Positions 16,707-25,955 of a stretch of 64,000 nt of DNA are shown here, piece after piece (within the stretch, counting starts at the first letter, position 1; each line of letters begins with the position of its first letter). Origin of the DNA: Niastella yeongjuensis. Its GTDB lineage: Bacteria > Bacteroidota > Bacteroidia > Chitinophagales > Chitinophagaceae. Below the pieces are notes generated by a model. It did not search any database, had not been told where the DNA came from, and was given only the letters and a program-made list of their open reading frames with translations. The stretch covers positions 124,001 through 188,000 of the forward strand of contig NZ_FOCZ01000013.1 of the NCBI RefSeq assembly GCF_900110245.1, in the 5' to 3' direction. A program made the position numbers and the translations under genes.

Positions 16707-17147
16707 TTACTCTACCAGGCTTTCAGCTTTTTTGCCTTTTTTATCGGCAACAACTTCGCTTGCCTGGCCATTGGTGGCTGTTGTCATGTGACACTGGCCA
16801 TTGAAATTGGCGCTGGGCTCTATTTGCAGTTTGCCTGCATATAAATTCCCGTTCACATAGCTACCGCCTTTTAACTGCAATAACTCTTTTACTTTGATAG
16901 TGCCGGCTACTTTGCCCATGATGTCGGCCTGTTGTCCGGAAATATCGCCTTCTACAGAACCATTGGAGCCAATAATTACTTTTGCCTGGCATTGAATGTT
17001 GCCCTGCAGGGTACCATCAATACGAATATCACCGTTGCTGGAGATATCGCCTTTTAATGTAGTCCCCGCTGCAATAAGCGTGGCGGCTCCCGTTCCAGGC
17101 GCTGATACTTCGCTGGAGGTTTCGGATTTGGATTTCTGATTGAACAT
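16707..17147 (-). CDS. Bactofilin (polymer-forming cytoskeletal protein)
   Basis: 146 residues. Central right-handed beta-helix repeats with the bactofilin pattern are visible: LKGDISSNGDIRIDGTLQG, then GSVEGDISGQQADIMGKVAG. Short disordered ends flank the core, the C-terminal one Lys-rich (KKGKKAESLVE). Bactofilins polymerise without nucleotide on the inner face of the membrane and position cell-wall enzymes. It lies 14 bases downstream of a one-helix membrane protein that resembles the N-terminus of M23 peptidases, its usual partner in Bacteroidota. Confidence 0.93.
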   Translation of the reverse strand: MFNQKSKSETSSEVSAPGTGAATLIAAGTTLKGDISSNGDIRIDGTLQGNIQCQAKVIIGSNGSVEGDISGQQADIMGKVAGTIKVKELLQLKGGSYVNGNLYAGKLQIEPSANFNGQCHMTTATNGQASEVVADKKGKKAESLVE

Positions 17148-17161
17148 ACGGAAATGTTGGT

Positions 17162-17557
17162 TTATTCTTCAATATTCTCTGTCTGGGGAATAGACAACGT
17201 TGACGTGTCTAACTTAACGCTGATATTCCCCTGTAAAACACTTTTAACATTATCAAGATACTTGTCCTTATTCAACATCGCCTGCTCCAGTGAATCGGTA
17301 CGTACCTTCAATTCACGCAACTCACGCATGGTGTTTACATCGCCATATCCAGGAATATACATCCGCAACGGGGTGAACACAATAAGAGCCACAGTTAAAC
17401 CCGTCAACAACACAAAAATGGTGCTAAGTGTGATATAAACACTCAGTCTGGATAATTTAAACGTCACAACCTCTTCGTAAGTATCATCATTCATCACTAC
17501 CAGCCGGTACCGGTTTTGCAAGCGCTTCAGGGTAGATTGGGCATCGAATTTAGCCAT
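17162..17557 (-). CDS. Single-pass membrane protein resembling the N-terminus of M23 peptidases, without peptidase domain
   Basis: 131 residues: a cytoplasmic basic start (LKRLQNRYRLVVMNDDTYEE), one membrane helix at about residues 35-60, and a periplasmic coiled-coil (MRELRELKVRTDSLEQAML). The N-terminal 75 residues look like those of the LytM/M23 peptidases that precede bactofilin in many Bacteroidota, but the protein ends before any catalytic domain, with a normal stop. It may recruit a separate hydrolase or serve as membrane anchor for bactofilin. The similarity is from memory of the family and should be tested. Confidence 0.7.
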   Translation of the reverse strand: MAKFDAQSTLKRLQNRYRLVVMNDDTYEEVVTFKLSRLSVYITLSTIFVLLTGLTVALIVFTPLRMYIPGYGDVNTMRELRELKVRTDSLEQAMLNKDKYLDNVKSVLQGNISVKLDTSTLSIPQTENIEE

Positions 17558-17694
17558 AGAGAGAGTTTCAAAACGCTAAAGGTAATAAGTTATTTTAATT
17601 CATCGCCATGAGTACAAAAATTAACGTACCAACAAAATATTTTTCTTGAAAATCAGTTTATAAGATTTTAGTTTGTGGTAGAAATTCTAAGGAC

Positions 17695-20600
17695 TTGACG
17701 AGGATAATTGCATTAATCATAATTTTAATCTTTTCGCTGCCGAAATTATTTGCGCAGCCAACGCTCTCCTATGACCTGAAAAAGCCTAAAAAGTTCGAGA
17801 ACCGAAAACTGGCTTCTGAAAAAACTGAATCCACCAAGTTCCACGCGTTTCGCGCCTTCACCCAAAACGGTACCACCAAGTTCAACTTTCATTATAACGC
17901 TTATAAAAAACTGGCAGAAGTAATTGCCCGGGGCAAATCCCAGCATAAAGATGATTACAGCCGCCTGCTTTCCTTTTATAATTACGATCTTACCATAACT
18001 GCAAAAGACAAAACCGAGCTCGATTCGGTTATCTATAAAGCTAATGCCGCCATCCTGTTGCATGACCTGCGTAACAGCTGGGTAGATAATATGTATATGC
18101 TGATGGGCGAAGCCTATTATTTCAAGAATGTACTCGATTCGGCCTATTACACTTTTCAATACCTCAACTACGCGTTTTCACCTAAGGAAAAAGACGGGTA
18201 CGATAAACCGATTGGCTCCAATGCCAATGCCGATGAAGGAGGCAGCGTATTTACTATTTCAACCAAAGAAAATCCCAGCATCCTGAAAAAGGCGTGGGCC
18301 CGCCCCCCCAGCCGCAACGAATCGTTCATCTGGCAAATAAGGACCTTCCTGGCAAAAGATGAAACGCCCGAAGCTGCCGGTTTAATAGAAACGCTGAAAC
18401 ACGATCCCGCATTTCCCGACCGGCTAAAAACCGATCTGCGTGAAATGCAGGCCTGGTGGTTCTATAAACAACAATTATGGGACAGCGCCGCTTTCTACCT
18501 GGAACAGGCGCTCGACAATGCAGAAGGCCGTGAAGAAAAAGCCCGCTGGGAATACCTGATCGGTCAAATGTACGACCGGGCCAATAACCCCGCAGAAGGC
18601 GCCAAATGGTTCGAAAAAACGGTTAGCCATACCCTGAACCCCGTACTGGAAATATATGCCCGCCTGAATACCATTCACGACCATAAAGGCGACGATAAAA
18701 TACTACAGGAAAACATTAAGGAACTGGAGCGAATGGCGCGGAAAGATCGCTACCTGGTTTACCGCGATATTATATATTATGCCGCAGCCGAAATGGAGCT
18801 GGAACGGAACAATATCCCCGGCGCCAAGGCCCTGCTGTTAAAAGCAAGTAGCTATCCCGGTGATGACGCCGCCATGCGGTCAAAAGTATTTTTATTACTG
18901 GGCGATCTGTGCTATAAAGAAAAGAATTACCCCGACGCCAAACGCTTTTACGATAGCATTACCAATTTAAATCCCAGCCTGGTTGACGCCAAATCGTTCA
19001 ATAAGCTGAAAGGAACGCTCGCTAAGATCGTAGCCTATCAAACGACCATTCACCATGAAGACAGCCTGCAACAACTGGCTGCCATGCCCGAAGACCAGCT
19101 GACCGCTTACTTAAAAAAGCTGGCTAAACAACTGCGTAAAAAGCAGGGTATCAAGGAAGATGATTCGGGCGAACCCTCCGGCGGCCCCTTGTCGTTCAAC
19201 GATAATAGTGGTCCCAGCGACATGTTCAACACGTCTAACCAAAAAGGTGACTGGTATTTTTACAATGCTACCCTCAAGGGCAAGGGTTATACCGAATTTA
19301 AAGGCCAATGGGGCAACAGACCGAATGTTGATAACTGGCAACGGATGGCCGCCATTAAACAGGCCACCCCTACCACCGTTCTCAACGATGACGAAGCTGC
19401 AGCCGCAGGCGGCAAAGCAGGTAATGCCGGCCCGGTTACATATGAAGACCTCTTAAAATCGGTGCCACTTACGCCTACGCAGCTTGCTACGTCGAATGAC
19501 TCAGTAGAAAAAGCCCAGTTCTTATTGGGCAAAACATACCTGGAAGGGTTGGAAGATTACCGGTCTACGATCGATACCCTGGAAGCATTCCTTACCCGTT
19601 TCCCAACCAGCAAGAACCGGCCCGAAGCCCTGTTCATGCTGGCTTATTGCTACTCCAAAATTGGCGAGGAAGCTAAAGCTGCCGCAGCACAAAACGAGCT
19701 GAAGCAGAAATATCCCGGCACCAACTTCGAAAAGATCCTTTCAAGCCCTAACGGCGTTACACCCGATAGTTTGTCAAGACAGGAAATGACCCGCCGGTAC
19801 GACAATATTTACAACCTGTTTATTGAAGGCAGGTTCGATGAGGCAGAGGCAGAAAAGAAAATGGCCGATAGCCTGTACCATGAAAATTACTGGACACCCC
19901 AGTTGCTGTACATCCAATCGGTATACTATATCCAGCAGCGGCAGGATGATTCGGCTAAGAAATCATTACAGAACATCATCCGCGTGTTCCCCGGTACGGG
20001 AATGGCGGCCAAAGCAAAGACATTGATCGATGTATTGGGCCGTCGCAAACAAATAGAAGATTACCTTACCAGGTTACAAATAGAACGCCCCGCAGAAGAC
20101 AGTATGGCTGAACCCGTTGCTATTGTAACGCCTAAACCGGTGATGCAGCAGCAACCTGTAGAGGTTACCCAACCGGCGCCTGCACAGCAACAGCCTGCGG
20201 TTACCCCGCCGGCGCAGCAGCCGGCCAAACCACCGGTTACCCAGCAACCACCGGCCACGGTGCCTGTTACCCAGCAGCCTAAACAGGAGGTGGCCAAAAC
20301 CGAAAAACCAGCTGTTACGCCACCTGCGCAGCAACCAGCCAAACAGCCCGTAACCCAGCTGCCGCCACCGCCGGTTCTTGCGAAAAAAGATTCCGTAAAG
20401 GCAAAAGTGGAACCTCCCAAACCATTGGTGCTCACTCACAATGCAGAAATACCGCATTATGTGGCCATTGTGCTGGATAAGGTAGACCCCGTTTACATAA
20501 ACGAGGCCCGTAACGCCTTTAACCGCTATAACCGCGAACAATATTCCGCCAAAGGCTTTACCGTTAACAACCAGACTGTTAGCGATGACATAAAACTGGT

Positions 20601-20811
20601 ACTTATTGGCACTTTCCCTAATGCCAATGAGGCCATTACTTACATCGATAAAAGCAAAAAACTGGCAGCTACCGAAATCATCCCCTGGTTGCCTGCCGCC
20701 AAATACTCATTCATCATCATTACCGACAACAACCTGCAGGTATTGATGAATACCAAAGACGTAAATGGGGTTAAAAACTTCCTGAATCAGAACTATCCGG
20801 GTAAATTTTAA
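17695..20811 (+). CDS. porW: Type IX secretion system protein PorW/SprE, TPR-rich
   Basis: 1038 residues, starting with TTG; no in-frame ATG lies upstream of the signal peptide (IIALIIILIFSLPKLFAQ). The signal ends without a lipobox Cys, unlike the lipoprotein form described in other species. The body is a chain of TPR-like repeats (residues about 90-480 and 590-780), with an FNDNSGPSDMF-type insert typical of the family. Residues about 800-905 are Pro/Gln/Thr-rich repeats (VTQQP, PAQQPAK). The last 120 residues form a compact domain (PHYVAIVLDKVDP). PorW links the T9SS motor and outer-membrane translocon parts. It is divergent from the bactofilin pair. Confidence 0.88.
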   Translation: MTRIIALIIILIFSLPKLFAQPTLSYDLKKPKKFENRKLASEKTESTKFHAFRAFTQNGTTKFNFHYNAYKKLAEVIARGKSQHKDDYSRLLSFYNYDLTITAKDKTELDSVIYKANAAILLHDLRNSWVDNMYMLMGEAYYFKNVLDSAYYTFQYLNYAFSPKEKDGYDKPIGSNANADEGGSVFTISTKENPSILKKAWARPPSRNESFIWQIRTFLAKDETPEAAGLIETLKHDPAFPDRLKTDLREMQAWWFYKQQLWDSAAFYLEQALDNAEGREEKARWEYLIGQMYDRANNPAEGAKWFEKTVSHTLNPVLEIYARLNTIHDHKGDDKILQENIKELERMARKDRYLVYRDIIYYAAAEMELERNNIPGAKALLLKASSYPGDDAAMRSKVFLLLGDLCYKEKNYPDAKRFYDSITNLNPSLVDAKSFNKLKGTLAKIVAYQTTIHHEDSLQQLAAMPEDQLTAYLKKLAKQLRKKQGIKEDDSGEPSGGPLSFNDNSGPSDMFNTSNQKGDWYFYNATLKGKGYTEFKGQWGNRPNVDNWQRMAAIKQATPTTVLNDDEAAAAGGKAGNAGPVTYEDLLKSVPLTPTQLATSNDSVEKAQFLLGKTYLEGLEDYRSTIDTLEAFLTRFPTSKNRPEALFMLAYCYSKIGEEAKAAAAQNELKQKYPGTNFEKILSSPNGVTPDSLSRQEMTRRYDNIYNLFIEGRFDEAEAEKKMADSLYHENYWTPQLLYIQSVYYIQQRQDDSAKKSLQNIIRVFPGTGMAAKAKTLIDVLGRRKQIEDYLTRLQIERPAEDSMAEPVAIVTPKPVMQQQPVEVTQPAPAQQQPAVTPPAQQPAKPPVTQQPPATVPVTQQPKQEVAKTEKPAVTPPAQQPAKQPVTQLPPPPVLAKKDSVKAKVEPPKPLVLTHNAEIPHYVAIVLDKVDPVYINEARNAFNRYNREQYSAKGFTVNNQTVSDDIKLVLIGTFPNANEAITYIDKSKKLAATEIIPWLPAAKYSFIIITDNNLQVLMNTKDVNGVKNFLNQNYPGKF

Positions 20812-20855
20812 ATTAGAATTTAGTTAGAATCTGCGCACGCCTAAATTATTAAGAA

Positions 20856-20863
20856 TACTTTCG
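20856..20863 (+). promoter_or_regulatory. Possible -7 box upstream of the PBP1A gene
   Basis: TACTTTCG, the same octamer as before sucC, 90 bases before the start codon. No good -33 element is seen. Confidence 0.3.
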
Positions 20864-20952
20864 TAGCCATTCCTGGTTTTATCGGCTATAAAGCATGATT
20901 TTTGCAATCGTAAAAATCCGGTAGGTAATCCCGGTTTACAAAACACCCAACT

Positions 20953-23349
20953 ATGACGCGCGCCACTAAAATATTCTGGAAAATATTTTTGTTTGGTTTC
21001 CTGGTAATTGCCTTGTTTCTCACCCTTCTAAGCTTTGGCTTATTTGGGAAAATGCCTTCGTTGGCCCAGTTGGAAAATCCTTCCATTACACTGGCTACCG
21101 AGATATATGGTGACGACGGCACCATGCTGGGGAAATATTATAAGGAGAAGGGAAACCGCAGCTTTGTACAATACAAAGACATTTCAAAACATGTGGTAGA
21201 TGCCCTGGTAGCTACTGAGGACGAACGTTTTTACGATCACTCAGGCATCGATGGCAAGGCGCTGGCCCGTGCAGTTTTCTTTATGGGTAAAGAAGGGGGC
21301 GGTAGTACCATTACCCAACAGCTGGCGCTGAATATGTTCGATGAAAGAGCGGATAACAAGTTCACCCGCATGATCCAGAAGTTAAAAGAGAACATCATTG
21401 CCGTTAAACTGGAAAGAAATTTCACCAAACAGGAAATTCTGGCCCTGTACCTCAATACGGTTTCTTTTAGCGATAACGTGTATGGCATCCGCAACGCCTC
21501 GCGTACTTTCTTCTCAAAAGAACCCGACCGGCTGAACGTGGAAGAAGCCGCCGTACTCATCGGGATGTTGAAAGCAACCGGAACCTATAACCCCCGTACC
21601 AACTACAAAGCATCATTCGAACGCCGCAATACCGTGCTTGATCAAATGGCACGTAACAATTACCTCACGGAAACCGAAGATGCCGATCTGAAGAAACAAC
21701 CCATTCGCCTCAATTATAAAAAGCTCAACGAGAACAATGGTATCGCCCCTTATTTCCTCGATGTGATCCGGGACGATGTAAAAAAATGGTGCAGTGAACA
21801 CAAAAAACAGGATGGTGAAAATTACGACATCTACGAAGATGGCCTGCATGTGTATACCACTATCAACCCCAGAATGCAGTTGTATGCAGAGGAGGCGGTA
21901 GCCAAACACCTGCCCGTACTGCAACGCGCACTGGCCAGTCAGGCAGCATTAAAAACCGACCAGGTTTGGAAAGACCATGAGAATGTACTGGAAAGCAATA
22001 TGCGCAACTCCGACCGCTGGCGCAACCTGAAAGCCGAGGGGTTAAGCGAGGCAGAGATCAGGAAATCATTCAAACATAAGGTGCACATGAAAGTGTTTGC
22101 CTGGAACAGCAAACGCGAGAAAGACACCATCATGACGCCGCTCGATTCCATCAAATACCACCGCGAAATGCTGCAAACCGCCTTTATGGTTACTGATCCT
22201 ATGAACGGTCAGGTGAAAGCGTGGGTAGGTGGTATCGATTTCAAGAACTATAAATTCGACCATGCCAACCTGAAAACAAAACGTCAGGTAGGTTCTTCCA
22301 TAAAACCGTTTTTATATGCACTGGCTATTTCAGAGTATGGCTTTACGCCCGAAACCATGTGCGAAGCTACCCAGCAATACTTCCCCGGTTCTGGTTATGT
22401 ACCGGCTAAACCAAACCCTAAAATAAGCGGTACGCGTTCTATGGCTACCGGTTTGGCTTACTCTATCAACGAAGTAGCGGCCTATATCATCAAACAAACC
22501 ACTCCCAAGCGGTTTGCCGAGTTTATACATGAGATCAATATCCCCACCAAAGTGCAGCCCTACCCTTCTATCAGTCTGGGTACCTGCGAGCTGTCGTTGT
22601 ATGAAATGATGTGGGGTTACAGCATGTTCCCAACAGGCGGCTTTAGCATAAAACCTGTTTACATTACCCGTATTGAAGACAAAAACGGGAATGTACTGGC
22701 CCGTTTCGATACCGAACGCAAAGAAGTGATCAGTCAGCCAACAGCTTATACCATGGCCCGCATGATGCAGGGAGCAGTTGATTTTGGTACGGCAGCCGGT
22801 TTACGCGACCGCCTCGGTGTAGCGCAAATGGGCGGTAAAACCGGTACCACCAACGATAACTCCGATGCCTGGTTCTTTGGTTTTACCCCGCAATTGCTGG
22901 CCGGTGTCTGGATCGGTTGCGACGACCGGTTTATTCGCCTCGAAGGTGGCCTCGGTTATGGTGGCGCTGCGGCAAGACCAATCTGGGAATCCTTCTTTGC
23001 ACGCGCTTTTGCCGATAAAACATTGGGGCTCGATAAAACAGCCAAATTCGTAGCACCTGAGAACATGCGCAACGAATCGTATGAAGATGCCGGATTTGCC
23101 GGTGCGGCACCCCCACCCGGTGCCGGCGGCGAAAATGTGGGCAATGGCGCTGCCGAGGATTACCTGGGCAAACCCGATACCCAGAACATTCCTACCGAAT
23201 CTAAAGAGGCCATGGAAGAACAAAAGGTGTTGAAAGAAGCTACCAGCACAAAAAACCAAATACCCAAAGACTCCGTAATACCGGCCGATGAAAAGAAGAA
23301 GAAAGGCTTCTTCAGAAGATTGTTTGGCGGTAAGAAGAATGACGATTAA
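20953..23349 (+). CDS. Bifunctional penicillin-binding protein 1A
   Basis: 798 residues. One N-terminal membrane anchor (residues about 10-30); a GT51 transglycosylase domain with EDERFYDHSGID and GGSTITQQLALNMF; and a transpeptidase domain with SSIK (active Ser448, Lys451), SIN in YSINEVAAY, and KTGTT at 629-633. All catalytic motifs are intact. The C-terminus ends in a Pro/Gly-rich stretch and a basic tail (KKKGFFRRLFGGKK). It polymerises and crosslinks peptidoglycan. It follows porW on the same strand after 141 bases and has its own terminator. Confidence 0.96.
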   Translation: MTRATKIFWKIFLFGFLVIALFLTLLSFGLFGKMPSLAQLENPSITLATEIYGDDGTMLGKYYKEKGNRSFVQYKDISKHVVDALVATEDERFYDHSGIDGKALARAVFFMGKEGGGSTITQQLALNMFDERADNKFTRMIQKLKENIIAVKLERNFTKQEILALYLNTVSFSDNVYGIRNASRTFFSKEPDRLNVEEAAVLIGMLKATGTYNPRTNYKASFERRNTVLDQMARNNYLTETEDADLKKQPIRLNYKKLNENNGIAPYFLDVIRDDVKKWCSEHKKQDGENYDIYEDGLHVYTTINPRMQLYAEEAVAKHLPVLQRALASQAALKTDQVWKDHENVLESNMRNSDRWRNLKAEGLSEAEIRKSFKHKVHMKVFAWNSKREKDTIMTPLDSIKYHREMLQTAFMVTDPMNGQVKAWVGGIDFKNYKFDHANLKTKRQVGSSIKPFLYALAISEYGFTPETMCEATQQYFPGSGYVPAKPNPKISGTRSMATGLAYSINEVAAYIIKQTTPKRFAEFIHEINIPTKVQPYPSISLGTCELSLYEMMWGYSMFPTGGFSIKPVYITRIEDKNGNVLARFDTERKEVISQPTAYTMARMMQGAVDFGTAAGLRDRLGVAQMGGKTGTTNDNSDAWFFGFTPQLLAGVWIGCDDRFIRLEGGLGYGGAAARPIWESFFARAFADKTLGLDKTAKFVAPENMRNESYEDAGFAGAAPPPGAGGENVGNGAAEDYLGKPDTQNIPTESKEAMEEQKVLKEATSTKNQIPKDSVIPADEKKKKGFFRRLFGGKKNDD

Positions 23350-23370
23350 CAAATAAGCTTTTTATATAAA

Positions 23371-23402
23371 GCCAGTTCCGGTACCGGGACTGGCTTTTTT
23401 TT
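23371..23402 (+). terminator. Terminator of the PBP1A gene
   Basis: GCCAGTTCCGG / CCGGGACTGGC stem-loop followed by nine or more T, 21 bases after the stop. Confidence 0.9.
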
Positions 23403-23488
23403 ACACCATCCGACGGTATAACCACATATATAAAATCCATGTCGGGGCTTTAAAATACTACGTAGCTTATATTTTAAACTTAACTGAC

Positions 23489-24588
23489 ATGAAAAAGATA
23501 CTGATTGCCTGTTTAGCATTGACATGCTATATCGTTTCTTACTCACAGTTATCAATGCCGCCTTTTGGTGGCAATAAAAAAGCCATGGTAGGCGAACGCA
23601 TCGGCATTACCGATGTTACCATTCATTACGACCGCCCAGGCGTTAAAGGACGTGAAGGGAAGATCTGGGGCGAACTGATTCCTAAAGGTTTCACCGATCA
23701 GGGCTTTGGCACCAGTAAAGCAGCCCCCTGGCGGGCAGGCGCCAATGAGAATACCACCATTGAATTTTCAACCCCTGTAAGCATTGAAGGACAGGCCCTG
23801 CCTGCCGGCAAATACGGTTTCTTTATCGCCTACGATCCGGCTGAATGCACGGTCATCTTTTCAAAGAACGCTACCTCATGGGGCAGCTTTTACTACAATG
23901 AAAAAGAAGACGCCTTACGCGTAAAAGTAAAACCTCAGCCAATAGATAAAAGCGTAGAGTGGTTGACGTATGATTTTGAAAACGAAACAAACACCGGTGC
24001 CACCGTTGCGGTAGTATGGGAAAAACTAAAGATCTCATTTAAAATTATAACAACCTGCAGCTGGAATCATTCCGGCGTGAACTGCGCAGTGAAAAAGCAT
24101 TCAACCCCGGCTGGCAAAGTTTTAACCAGGCAGCACAATTCTGTCTGCTAAACAACATCGACCTGGAAGAAGGTATGCAATGGGCCGATAACGCCATCAA
24201 CCTGCCCTTTATAGGTCAAAAGAATTTTGTTACACTTTCTACCAAAGCCACCTATTTAAAAAAGAATGGTAAAGATGCGGAAGCCGATGCCCTGATGAAA
24301 GACGCATTGCCCATGGGCACCGTAACGCAATTGCACAATTATGCCCGCCAGTTATTGCAACTGAAAAAGAACAAGGAGGCCTTCGACGTCTTCAAAGCAA
24401 ACTACGACAAAAACCCAAATGACTTTACCACCCAGGTAGGCATGGCAAGAGGCTATTCAGCAGTAGGCGATTATAAAAAAGCATTGGGCTTTGCCCAGAA
24501 AGCTCTGCCCTTATCACCCGACCCTTCAAATAAAATGAATGTGGAGAAGATGATTGTGACGTTGAAGGAAGGGAAGGATATTAATTAG
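23489..24588 (+). pseudogene. Frameshifted DUF2911-TPR secreted protein
   Basis: The first frame (23489-24151) has a signal peptide (LIACLALTCYIVSYSQ) and a DUF2911 domain (ITDVTIHYDRPGVKGREGKIWG). After KISFKI it runs into unrelated residues. The matching continuation (LQLESFRRELRSEKAFNPGW, then TPR-like repeats to 24588) lies in the -1 frame from 24043 on. Adding any one base after position 24046 restores a single 366-codon gene, so one base appears to be missing near 24041-24050. It is either a recent pseudogene or a sequencing error. A heptamer suited to programmed -1 slippage is not present. Function of DUF2911 proteins is unknown. Confidence 0.8.
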
Positions 24589-24589
24589 A

Positions 24590-24720
24590 GTTAACAGGTT
24601 GACAGGTTGACAGGTTGATACGTTGACAGGTTAACAGGTTGACAAGTTAACAGGGATTGAAGTATGGAATATGTGGTAAAAAGTTAAAGGTTGATAGGGT
24701 TGATGTTGTTGAGAGAGAAA
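24590..24720. repeat. Tandem GTTGACAG/GTTAACAG word repeats
   Basis: A run of degenerate 11-12 base units (GTTGACAG, GTTGATACG, GTTAACAG, GTTGACAAG) directly after the stop of the DUF2911 gene. It is the reverse orientation of the TCAAC/TTAAC arrays at 12960, 27430 and 51258. Confidence 0.75.
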
Positions 24721-24721
24721 A

Positions 24722-24829
24722 ACGAGTAGCAGCTGAGTAGTGAATGGTGAGTAGTGAGTGGGCTCGCGAAAATGCAGCTGTCTGAAAAATCGGGAACCCA
24801 CTCACCACTGACAACTCACCACTCACAAA
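24722..24829. repeat. GTGAGT hairpin repeat element, complete copy
   Basis: Left arm of GAGTAGTGA/GGTGAGTAGTGAGTGGG words, core CTCGCGAAAATGCAGCTGTC...AAAATCGGGAA, right arm CCCACTCACCACTGACAACTC. The arms are complementary and would form a long imperfect hairpin. Same core and arms as at 44513-44660 in the other orientation. Confidence 0.75.
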
Positions 24830-24858
24830 AAAGCCACTGAATACTCAGTGGCTTTTTT
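24827..24858. terminator. Bidirectional terminator
   Basis: GCCACTGA (24833-24840), loop ATAC, TCAGTGGC (24845-24852), with A6 before and T7 after. It serves the trp-his-tlpA operon on the minus strand and the DUF2911 gene on the plus strand. Confidence 0.9.
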
Positions 24859-24874
24859 TATAAACTATATGATC

Positions 24875-25954
24875 TTATTTACATCCTAACAACTCACACA
24901 ACTTCGCATCCAACTCATGACCACGAAGATTTTTACCAACGATCTTTCCGTTGGGGTCGATGAGGTAATTCTGTGGAATGCTTTCAATTTTATACTTGCG
25001 GGCGGCTTCGTTATTCCAGTATTGCAGATCGCTTACCTGTGTCCAGGCAAGGCCATCGGCTTTTATAGCCTGAACCCAGGGCTCACGGGCTCTGTCGAGC
25101 GATACACCCAGTACGGTGAAGTTTTTGTCTTTAAACTTGTTATAGGCGGTTACCACGTTAGGGTTTTCCATGCGGCAGGGTTTGCACCAGCTGGCCCAGA
25201 AATCAACCAGCACATACTTACCTCTGAACGAGGTAAGTGATACGGGTTTACCGGTGGTATCGGTTTGGGTGAACTCGATGGCCTCGCTGCCTACGGCACC
25301 AACCTTGCTATCGGCAATATTTTGCGCTAACAATTTACCGTAGAATCCATCTTTAGAAGCGGGAGTCAATTGGTTATACCGTTTTTCCAGTAAAACAGGG
25401 TCTTGTTCCAGTTCGCGGGTAACAACCAGTAAGAAGGGAGTCACGGGTGAATTCTTTTTTTCTGTAACGTATTTATCGATCGCGCTCACGGCCGCATCAT
25501 ATGTATTTTTATAAGCCATTTGCACAGAATCGCTGGGTTGTTTGCCGTACAGCTGCTGGTTTAACTGGGTAAGGGTTTGAAACAGGGGGTTGAATGTTTT
25601 CTGGAACTCCGAAAAATCAGCTTGTGTAGGCGAACCTTTTATCTCCAGCTGTTGCAGGTTCTTGACATCGCCTTTTATGGTCACGTTGTCATTACCAATA
25701 AACAATACTGTTTTTTTACTGGTAGCATCAAAGTTCAGCTGATGCAGGTTGGGTTCACCTATGGTCCCTTTCAGCACAAAGGTGCCTTTTTCAACCCGGC
25801 CTTTGGCCAGGGTATCAGTAGGCTTATTCATATCCACCAGGGATATTTTGGAATTTTCAGCCAGCCCGGTGATGGTGCCGGTGATCACAAATCCTTTTTG
25901 CTGCGCCATTACCGCAACTGGTATCAGAAATAGCACTGCTAACAGCTTCTTCAT
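24875..25954 (-). CDS. DUF4369-thioredoxin (TlpA-like) disulfide protein
   Basis: 359 residues: signal peptide (LLAVLFLIPVAVMAQQ), a DUF4369-type beta-rich domain at about residues 22-110, a helical linker, and a TlpA/AhpC-type thioredoxin domain from about 222, with the redox pair Cys257-Cys260 in WASWCKPC and the cis-Pro loop IESIPQNYLID. Such proteins reduce disulfides in the periplasm, often for cytochrome maturation or stress. It starts one base after the hisIE stop and ends at the terminator, so it is the last gene of the trp-his operon; why it is there is unclear. Confidence 0.88.
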   Translation of the reverse strand: MKKLLAVLFLIPVAVMAQQKGFVITGTITGLAENSKISLVDMNKPTDTLAKGRVEKGTFVLKGTIGEPNLHQLNFDATSKKTVLFIGNDNVTIKGDVKNLQQLEIKGSPTQADFSEFQKTFNPLFQTLTQLNQQLYGKQPSDSVQMAYKNTYDAAVSAIDKYVTEKKNSPVTPFLLVVTRELEQDPVLLEKRYNQLTPASKDGFYGKLLAQNIADSKVGAVGSEAIEFTQTDTTGKPVSLTSFRGKYVLVDFWASWCKPCRMENPNVVTAYNKFKDKNFTVLGVSLDRAREPWVQAIKADGLAWTQVSDLQYWNNEAARKYKIESIPQNYLIDPNGKIVGKNLRGHELDAKLCELLGCK

Positions 25955-25955
25955 A

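Noticed and set aside
24030-24060. Programmed -1 frameshifting in the DUF2911 gene
   Set aside because: No X XXY YYZ heptamer in the correct frame, and slippage at AAAA would place a TAA in the decoding site.
24590-24720. CRISPR array, because of repeated short units
   Set aside because: Units are degenerate 8-12 base words without constant repeats of 24-40 bases or unique spacers, and no cas gene is near.
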